In this document: positions 59,218-64,000 of the stretch, in pieces
Layout: each line of letters opens with the position of its first letter
Position numbering within the stretch: the stretch's first letter is position 1
Source of the DNA: Streptomyces viridiviolaceus
Lineage (GTDB): Bacteria > Actinomycetota > Actinomycetes > Streptomycetales > Streptomycetaceae
Direction of reading: 5' to 3'
Length of the DNA: 64,000 nt
Assembly: GCF_014650995.1 (NCBI RefSeq)
Contig: NZ_BMWA01000013.1
Location: 1 to 64,000, forward strand
Notes under the pieces: generated by a model
Databases searched by the model: none
What the model was told of the DNA's origin: nothing
Seen by the model: only the letters and a program-made list of their open reading frames with translations
Translations under genes and position numbers: made by a program

Positions 59218-60632
59218 GCCGCCGCCTCCCCGCTCGGGGCGAGGCCGGGGGCCGCGGACCGGGCCGGCGCCGTGCCGCGGAACAGCAGGCCCAGGGCCGC
59301 ACCGGCCAGGGCCACCGCCGCGCACACGCCCCACGACCACAGATGGCCCGCCGGGGCGACGCCCCCGCCGGGCGCCGGGTGACCGGCGAAGAGCGCGCCG
59401 ATCACCGCGGCGCCGATCGCGGCTCCCAGCGACAGGGCCAGCTCGTTGATGCCGACGGACACGGCGGTCTCCGAGTCCGCGACGACCTCCACCGACAGCG
59501 TGCGGGTCACGGCCTCGAACATGCCGGTCGCCACACCCACCACCAGCGCACCGACGAGGTACTGGGGCAGGGAGCGGTGGAACAGCACGAGGCACAGGAA
59601 GCCCAGGGCGCCGACCGTGCCGCCGGCCACTAGGGTCGTCCGGTCACCGACGAGCCGGGCCAGCCGGGGCGTGACGGTGGACCCGGCACAGCCGGCCACG
59701 ACCATCGCGAGGGAGACCAGCGCGATGGTCTGCGACCCCAGTCCGAGGCCGTAGCCCTCGTCGTCCGGGCGCGCGCCCAGGAACACGGCGTTCGCGCCCA
59801 GGAACCCGATGGTGCCGAAGGCGGCGCAGAAGGTGTGCGCGCTGACGACGGCGAGCCGCGGGTTGCGCAGCAGGCCGATGTCCACCAGCGGGTGGGCCGC
59901 GCCCCGTTCGACGCGCACCCACACGGCGAGGAACACCACGGCGGCCAGCGCCGTCAGCGCGGACGGGGCCGAAGCCCACCCCCAGGTGCCGCCCTGGGCC
60001 AGGACGAGGACCAGGGCCGCCAGGCCGAGGGTCAGCAGCACGGCCGCCGGGGCGTTGAACCGGCCCGCGCGCGGCGCCGTGCTGTCCGGCAGCGCGAGGG
60101 CGGCGCCCAGGGCGAGGGCGGCGAACGGAACCGCGGTCCACAGCCCGGCCAGGGCGTGCTCCTCGCTCAGTGAACCGGACACGAGGCCGCCGACGCCGAT
60201 GGACAGCAGCAGTGCGCCGACGAGGACGGAGATGCCGGCCCGGCCGTGTTCCGGTGCGCGGGAGCGCAGGATGCCCGCCAGCAGCGGAAAGAAGCCGACG
60301 ACGGCGCCCTGCAGCCCCATTCCCACGGCCAGGGTGGCGGTCGTCGGCCGCAGGGCGATGAGGAGGGATCCGGCGGCCACCATGGCGACGGCGACGCGCA
60401 GCAGCCGCCGGTGACCGTGGATGTCACCCCAGCGGGAGAGCAGTGGGGTCAGCACGGCGAAGGCGAGCTGCGAGAGCAGGTACAGATTGTTCTGGCCCAC
60501 GCCTCCGATACCGACGTGCTGCCCGACAACGGGCAACAGGGGCGTCAAGTAGCCCTGCACGACACCGCTGCAGACCACGATCACCGTCATGGTCGCGAGC
60601 AGTCCGCGGCCACGGCTGATGGCACTCGTCAC
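59214..60632 (-). CDS. MFS transporter, 14-TMS drug-efflux type
   Basis: A 472-aa integral membrane protein with about 14 hydrophobic segments (for example LLATMTVIVVCSGVVQGYL, AVLLTLGLAALVLVLAQGG, LVGALVVGVATGMFEAVTR), the size of DHA2 exporters. The loop motif SRWGDIHGHRRLL matches the MFS motif A (GxLaDrxGrkxxl). It may move the amidohydrolase's substrate or product. GTG 60632 follows GAGGGTGAG. It is divergent from the Lrp-type regulator gene, which probably controls it. Confidence 0.9.
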   Translation of the reverse strand: MTSAISRGRGLLATMTVIVVCSGVVQGYLTPLLPVVGQHVGIGGVGQNNLYLLSQLAFAVLTPLLSRWGDIHGHRRLLRVAVAMVAAGSLLIALRPTTATLAVGMGLQGAVVGFFPLLAGILRSRAPEHGRAGISVLVGALLLSIGVGGLVSGSLSEEHALAGLWTAVPFAALALGAALALPDSTAPRAGRFNAPAAVLLTLGLAALVLVLAQGGTWGWASAPSALTALAAVVFLAVWVRVERGAAHPLVDIGLLRNPRLAVVSAHTFCAAFGTIGFLGANAVFLGARPDDEGYGLGLGSQTIALVSLAMVVAGCAGSTVTPRLARLVGDRTTLVAGGTVGALGFLCLVLFHRSLPQYLVGALVVGVATGMFEAVTRTLSVEVVADSETAVSVGINELALSLGAAIGAAVIGALFAGHPAPGGGVAPAGHLWSWGVCAAVALAGAALGLLFRGTAPARSAAPGLAPSGEAAA

Positions 60633-60652
60633 GGTCTCACCCTCATCCCTTG

Positions 60653-60665
60653 GTCGGAATCCGAC
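60653..60665. promoter_or_regulatory. Palindrome in MFS/Lrp divergent region
   Basis: GTCGGA and TCCGAC flank a single A: a perfect inverted repeat 20 bp upstream of the MFS start and 75 bp upstream of the regulator start. It is a plausible operator for the adjacent Lrp-type regulator. Confidence 0.5.
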
Positions 60666-60739
60666 GTGGTGGCTACAGTGCGGCCACCGGTCGACAGGGC
60701 CGGGAACTTCGCGAGAATCGTGCGGAGAGGGAGGGTCGG

Positions 60740-61759
60740 GTGAAGGATTCGGACGCCGTGAGCGAGCTGGACCTCGCTCTCGTGCACGCGCTTCAGATCC
60801 GTCCGCGTGCGGCCTGGTCCGAGCTCGCACCGCTGCTGGGCGTCTCGGCGGTGACCTTGGCCCGCCGCTGGGAGCGGCTGACCGGGCAGGGTCTGGCCTG
60901 GCTGTCCGCGGTTCCCGGCCCGGCGTTCTCCCGCACCCGCTGCACGGCGTTCGTGCTCGTCAGCTGCCCGCCTGCGGCCCGGGAGCGGCTCGCCGCGCGC
61001 GTCGCCACCCTGAGCGAGGCGGTCACCGTCGAGCTCACGGCTCCCGGCGGAACCGACCTCCTGCTGGACGTGCTGGCCCCGGACCCGGCCGCGCTGAACC
61101 GGTTCGTCACCGAGCGCCTGGCCCTGCTGCCCGACGTGACCGGAGTGGAGTGCCTGTTCGCCACGTCCCTGTACGCGGAGGGCAGTCGCTGGCGGCTGGG
61201 CTCCCTCGACTCCGCCCAGCTCTCCGCGCTGGGCCCGCCCGGGACGGGTGACCGGGACGCCGACGCCCTCCTGACGCTCGACGCCCTCGACCGCGAGCTG
61301 CTCGGTGCCCTGGTGCCCGACGGGCGCCTGGGGCTGGCGGAGCTGGCCCTGCGGACCGGCACCAGCGCCGCGACCGTACGGCGCCGGCTGCGGCGGCTCA
61401 CCGCCTCCGGGGTGGCGACGTTCCGCTGCGACGTGGCTCCGGCGCTGAGCGGCCTGCCGGTGGCGGTGACGTTCCGCGGCCGGGCGCCGGTGCGGGACGT
61501 CAACGGTCTGCACCGCACGCTGGCCACGCTGCCCGAGTGCCGGCTCGTGGCGGCCGTGACCGGGGCGTCCAATGTCCTCGCCACCTACTGGCTGCGCGAC
61601 ATGGGCGCCGTCCAGCACCGCGAGACGGCGCTCTGCGCCCGTCTCCCCTCACTGCGGATCACCGATCGCGTCGTCGGCGTCCGCACCGTCAAGCGGATGG
61701 GCCATCTGCTGGACGCGGACGGCCGCCGCACGGGGACGAGTGCGATCCACCCGTGGTAG
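60740..61759 (+). CDS. Lrp/AsnC-family regulator with two modules
   Basis: A 339-aa protein, twice the usual Lrp length. Two AsnC-type HTH and ligand modules are seen: LDLALVHALQIRPRAAWSELAPLLGVSAVTLARRWERL (shortened: helices around residues 10-46) and LDALDRELLGALVPDGRLGL at about residues 190-235 (TGTSAATVRRRLRRL). Each is followed by an effector-binding segment (VTVELTAPGGTDLLLDVLA; CRLVAAVTGASNVLATYWL). Such double-module proteins are common in Streptomyces and often control amino-acid or peptide use. The GTG at 60740 follows GAGGGAGG. It is divergent from the MFS-amidohydrolase operon, its likely target. Confidence 0.87.
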   Translation: MKDSDAVSELDLALVHALQIRPRAAWSELAPLLGVSAVTLARRWERLTGQGLAWLSAVPGPAFSRTRCTAFVLVSCPPAARERLAARVATLSEAVTVELTAPGGTDLLLDVLAPDPAALNRFVTERLALLPDVTGVECLFATSLYAEGSRWRLGSLDSAQLSALGPPGTGDRDADALLTLDALDRELLGALVPDGRLGLAELALRTGTSAATVRRRLRRLTASGVATFRCDVAPALSGLPVAVTFRGRAPVRDVNGLHRTLATLPECRLVAAVTGASNVLATYWLRDMGAVQHRETALCARLPSLRITDRVVGVRTVKRMGHLLDADGRRTGTSAIHPW

Positions 61760-61874
61760 CGGCAGGGGCCCGTTCCGTGACGCCGGTACCGGCGTCACCT
61801 CGCGTGGTCGCTGTCGCCCGGCGGTGCGACGCTGGGATGGAGAACGTCCGAGGAGGCAACCCCCGGGAGGGCCG

Positions 61875-63353
61875 ATGGGACGGGACGTCCCGGCGCTGGT
61901 CTTCACCCGCGAGGACCGCCGCCGGTACCGGATCAAGATGCAGCAGTGCCTCGACGCGTTCGCGCAGATGCTGCGCGAGTCACGGTTCGAGGCCGAGCGC
62001 CCTCAGGTCGGCCTGGAGATCGAGCTGAACCTGGTCGACGGCGCGGCCGAGCCCGCGATGCGCAACAGCGACGTGCTGGAGGCGATCGCCGACCCCGCGT
62101 GGTCCACCGAGCTGGGCCGGTTCAACCTGGAGATCAACGTCCCGCCGCGCCGTCTCACCGCAGGGGGCCCGGACGCCTGGGAGACCGAGATCCGCTCCGC
62201 GCTGAACCACGCCGAGCAGCGCGCCACGTCGGTCGGCGCCCATCTGATCATGATCGGTATCCTTCCCACCCTGCGGCAGCAGGACGTCGGCGAGGCCTCG
62301 CTGTCGGAGAACCCCCGCTACCGGCTGCTCAACGACCAGGTCTTCGCGGCCCGGGGCGAGGACCTGCGCATCGAGGTGGACGGGGTCGACCGGCTGCGCA
62401 CCTACGCGGACACGATCACGCCGGAGGCCGCGTGCACCAGCACCCAGTTCCACCTCCAGGTGGCGCCGGAGGAGTTCGCCGACTACTGGAACGCCGCGCA
62501 GGCGATCGCCGGCGTCCAGGTCGGGCTGGCGGCCAACGCACCGTTCCTGCTCGGCAAGGAACTGTGGCACGAGACGCGCATCCCGCTGTTCGAGCAGGCG
62601 ACCGACACCCGTCCGCAGGAGATCAAGGTGCAGGGAGTGCGGCCGCGGGTGTGGTTCGGGGAGCGGTGGATCAACAGCGTCTTCGACCTCTTCGAGGAGA
62701 ACCTGCGCTACTTCCCGGCCCTGCTGCCCGTGTGCGACGAGCAGGACCCCGCGGAGACCCTGGACCGCGGTGACATCCCCGAACTCGCCGAGCTCACCCT
62801 GCACAACGGCACCATCTACCGGTGGAACCGCCCGGTGTACGCGGTCTCGCACGACAAACCGCACGTCAGGGTGGAGAACCGGGTGCTGCCCGCCGGCCCG
62901 ACCGTCGCCGACATCCTCGCCAACGGCGCCTTCTACTACGGGCTCACCCGCGCCCTGGTGGAGGAGGACCGCCCGGTGTGGTCACGGATGTCCTTCTCGG
63001 CCGCCGAGGACAACCTGCACGAGGCGGCGCGGCACGGCATCGAGGCACGGCTGTACTGGCCCGGCATGGGCGAGGTCCCGGTGCCCGAACTGGTCCTGCG
63101 GCGTCTGCTGCCGCTCGCGCACCGGGGACTGGAGCGGTCCGGCATGGACGAGGCGTGGCGGGAGCCGCTGCTCGGCATCATCGAGCAGCGGTGCGTCACC
63201 GGTCGCAACGGGGCGGTCTGGCAGAAGGAGATGTTCCACCGCCTGGACGCCTCCACCCGTTCCGGCCGGCACGAGTCCCTGCGCCGGATGACCCAGATGT
63301 ACATCGACTACATGCACCTCAACGCCCCTGTCCACACCTGGCCGGTCGACTGA
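61875..63353 (+). CDS. Glutamate-cysteine ligase (GCS2) family protein
   Basis: A 492-aa ATP-dependent carboxylate-amine ligase relative. The N-terminal QVGLEIELNLVD supplies the acidic metal-binding strand, LGRFNLEINVPPR follows, and ACTSTQFHLQVAPEEFADYWNAAQAI, VRPRVWFGERWI and VRVENRVLPAGPTVADILANGAFYYGL are typical of the GCS2 fold. Actinomycetes make mycothiol rather than glutathione, so the product is unlikely to be glutathione; EgtA of ergothioneine synthesis is one known relative. The ATG at 61875 lies 4 nt after CGGGAGG. A class II amidotransferase gene follows 59 bp downstream, suggesting a shared pathway. Confidence 0.82.
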   Translation: MGRDVPALVFTREDRRRYRIKMQQCLDAFAQMLRESRFEAERPQVGLEIELNLVDGAAEPAMRNSDVLEAIADPAWSTELGRFNLEINVPPRRLTAGGPDAWETEIRSALNHAEQRATSVGAHLIMIGILPTLRQQDVGEASLSENPRYRLLNDQVFAARGEDLRIEVDGVDRLRTYADTITPEAACTSTQFHLQVAPEEFADYWNAAQAIAGVQVGLAANAPFLLGKELWHETRIPLFEQATDTRPQEIKVQGVRPRVWFGERWINSVFDLFEENLRYFPALLPVCDEQDPAETLDRGDIPELAELTLHNGTIYRWNRPVYAVSHDKPHVRVENRVLPAGPTVADILANGAFYYGLTRALVEEDRPVWSRMSFSAAEDNLHEAARHGIEARLYWPGMGEVPVPELVLRRLLPLAHRGLERSGMDEAWREPLLGIIEQRCVTGRNGAVWQKEMFHRLDASTRSGRHESLRRMTQMYIDYMHLNAPVHTWPVD

Positions 63354-63412
63354 CTCCGGGTCCGACGTGGACGTGTGGTGAGCGGTGGACCGATGCCGGG
63401 AGGCGACGGAAT

Positions 63413-64000
63413 ATGTGCCGATGGCTTGCCTACTCGGGTGCGCCCGTGCTGCTCGACACCATCCTCTACAAACCGGAGCACTCGCTGATCGACCAGAGCC
63501 TGCACGCCCGTATGGGCGTCGAGACGACGAACGGCGACGGTTTCGGGGTGGGCTGGTACGGCCCGCACATGGAGACCCCGGCGGTGGTCCGGGAGATAGG
63601 ACCGGCCTGGAGCGACCGCAACCTCCGGGAGATCGCGGCGCACGTCCGTTCGTCACTGTTCTTCGCCCACATCCGCGCCTCGACGGGCAGCGCCGTGCAG
63701 CAGACCAACTGCCACCCGTTCCGGCACGGCCGCTGGATGTGGATGCACAACGGGGCGATCGACGAGTTCCACCTGAGCCGGCGCGAACTCGCCCTGGCCG
63801 TCGACCCGAGTCTCTACCCCTACATCGAGGGATCGACGGACTCGGAGATGATGTTCTTCCTGGCCCTCACGCTGGGCCTCGAGGACGACCCTCCCGGGGC
63901 CGTGGCCCGGATGGTGGGGATGATCGAGCGGACCGGTCACGACCACGGCGTCGAGTACCCGTTGCAGATGACGGTCGCCGTGACCGACGGCCGGCGGCTG
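63413..64000 (+). CDS. Class II glutamine amidotransferase (3' end outside window)
   Basis: The first 196 codons of an Ntn-hydrolase. Met-Cys2 (MCRWLAYSGAPVLLD) places the catalytic cysteine at position 2 after processing. TTNGDGFGVGWYG, FFAHIRASTGSAVQQTNCHPF (substrate-binding Arg, Asn) and WMWMHNGAIDEF are class II GATase motifs. GGGAGG precedes the ATG. No stop codon is reached before the window ends. EgtC of ergothioneine synthesis belongs to this superfamily, but no egtB or egtD is visible, so a general YafJ-like GATase is an equal possibility. Confidence 0.87.
   Translation, partial: MCRWLAYSGAPVLLDTILYKPEHSLIDQSLHARMGVETTNGDGFGVGWYGPHMETPAVVREIGPAWSDRNLREIAAHVRSSLFFAHIRASTGSAVQQTNCHPFRHGRWMWMHNGAIDEFHLSRRELALAVDPSLYPYIEGSTDSEMMFFLALTLGLEDDPPGAVARMVGMIERTGHDHGVEYPLQMTVAVTDGRRL

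Noticed and set aside
63413..64000. EgtC (ergothioneine pathway) as a firm call
   Set aside because: The class II GATase motifs are general, and no egtB or egtD is in the window.
1..64000. CRISPR arrays, tRNA genes and prophage
   Set aside because: No regularly spaced direct repeats, no tRNA cloverleaf-like sequence with a CCA-proximal stem, and no phage structural or integrase genes were seen.

Overview
The window is high-GC actinobacterial chromosome, almost certainly Streptomyces. The evidence is GC-rich third codon positions with long antisense shadow reading frames, frequent GTG starts, a five-gene conservon (cvnA-E), a furA-katG pair, RNHCP proteins, and many divergently transcribed regulator/enzyme pairs. 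An IS5-like transposase end, two decayed genes and the mix of accessory enzymes suggest a chromosome arm rather than the core. That placement is inference. I saw no tRNA, rRNA, CRISPR array or prophage.

Layout. 0-1.1 kb: IS remnant, an orphan ORF and a probably frameshifted ORF. 1.1-4.2 kb: argG behind an ARG-box-like palindrome that covers a probably leaderless promoter, then a FAD monooxygenase. 4.3-9.8 kb: a conservon ending in a P450 without the ExxR motif, followed by a tryptophan-dimethylallyltransferase-type prenyltransferase preceded by a short ORF that contains a terminator-like hairpin. 9.8-15.2 kb: chloramphenicol phosphotransferase homologue, flavin monooxygenase, a broken alpha/beta hydrolase, an SDR without its catalytic lysine, a hotdog thioesterase and an APH-like kinase. 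15.4-26 kb: pyruvate carboxylase, secreted trypsin-like protease, tandem RNHCP proteins, a PAS/GAF/SpoIIE/ATPase phosphatase, an L,D-transpeptidase-like lipoprotein, a small secreted protein and a CelD-like acyltransferase.

26.1-38.7 kb is the most striking region. It holds five genes: a secreted GH31 enzyme with a ricin-type lectin, a Tat-exported GH109-type enzyme, a LacI regulator, a GH35 beta-galactosidase without a signal peptide, and a secreted GH101 endo-alpha-N-acetylgalactosaminidase with carbohydrate-binding modules. The families fit together as a mucin-type O-glycan (core 1, Gal-beta-1,3-GalNAc-alpha-Ser/Thr) degradation locus. Two copies of one operator-like 14-mer lie between lacI and the GH35 gene.

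38.8-42.6 kb: a DUF3152 metalloprotease-like protein, then an overlapping response regulator, sensor kinase and GerMN lipoprotein operon. 42.6-50 kb: a steroid-catabolism-like set (HsaA-like monooxygenase, KstD-like dehydrogenase, two SDRs) opposite an IclR regulator with two perfect palindromes upstream, followed by KstR2-like TetR and PadR regulators. 50-64 kb: APH-like kinase, small hypothetical, aldo/keto reductase divergent from a TetR regulator, katG-furA (furA probably leaderless), AhpD-like protein divergent from pirin, M20 amidohydrolase and MFS transporter divergent from a two-module Lrp regulator, a glutamate-cysteine-ligase-family enzyme, and a class II glutamine amidotransferase cut by the window end.
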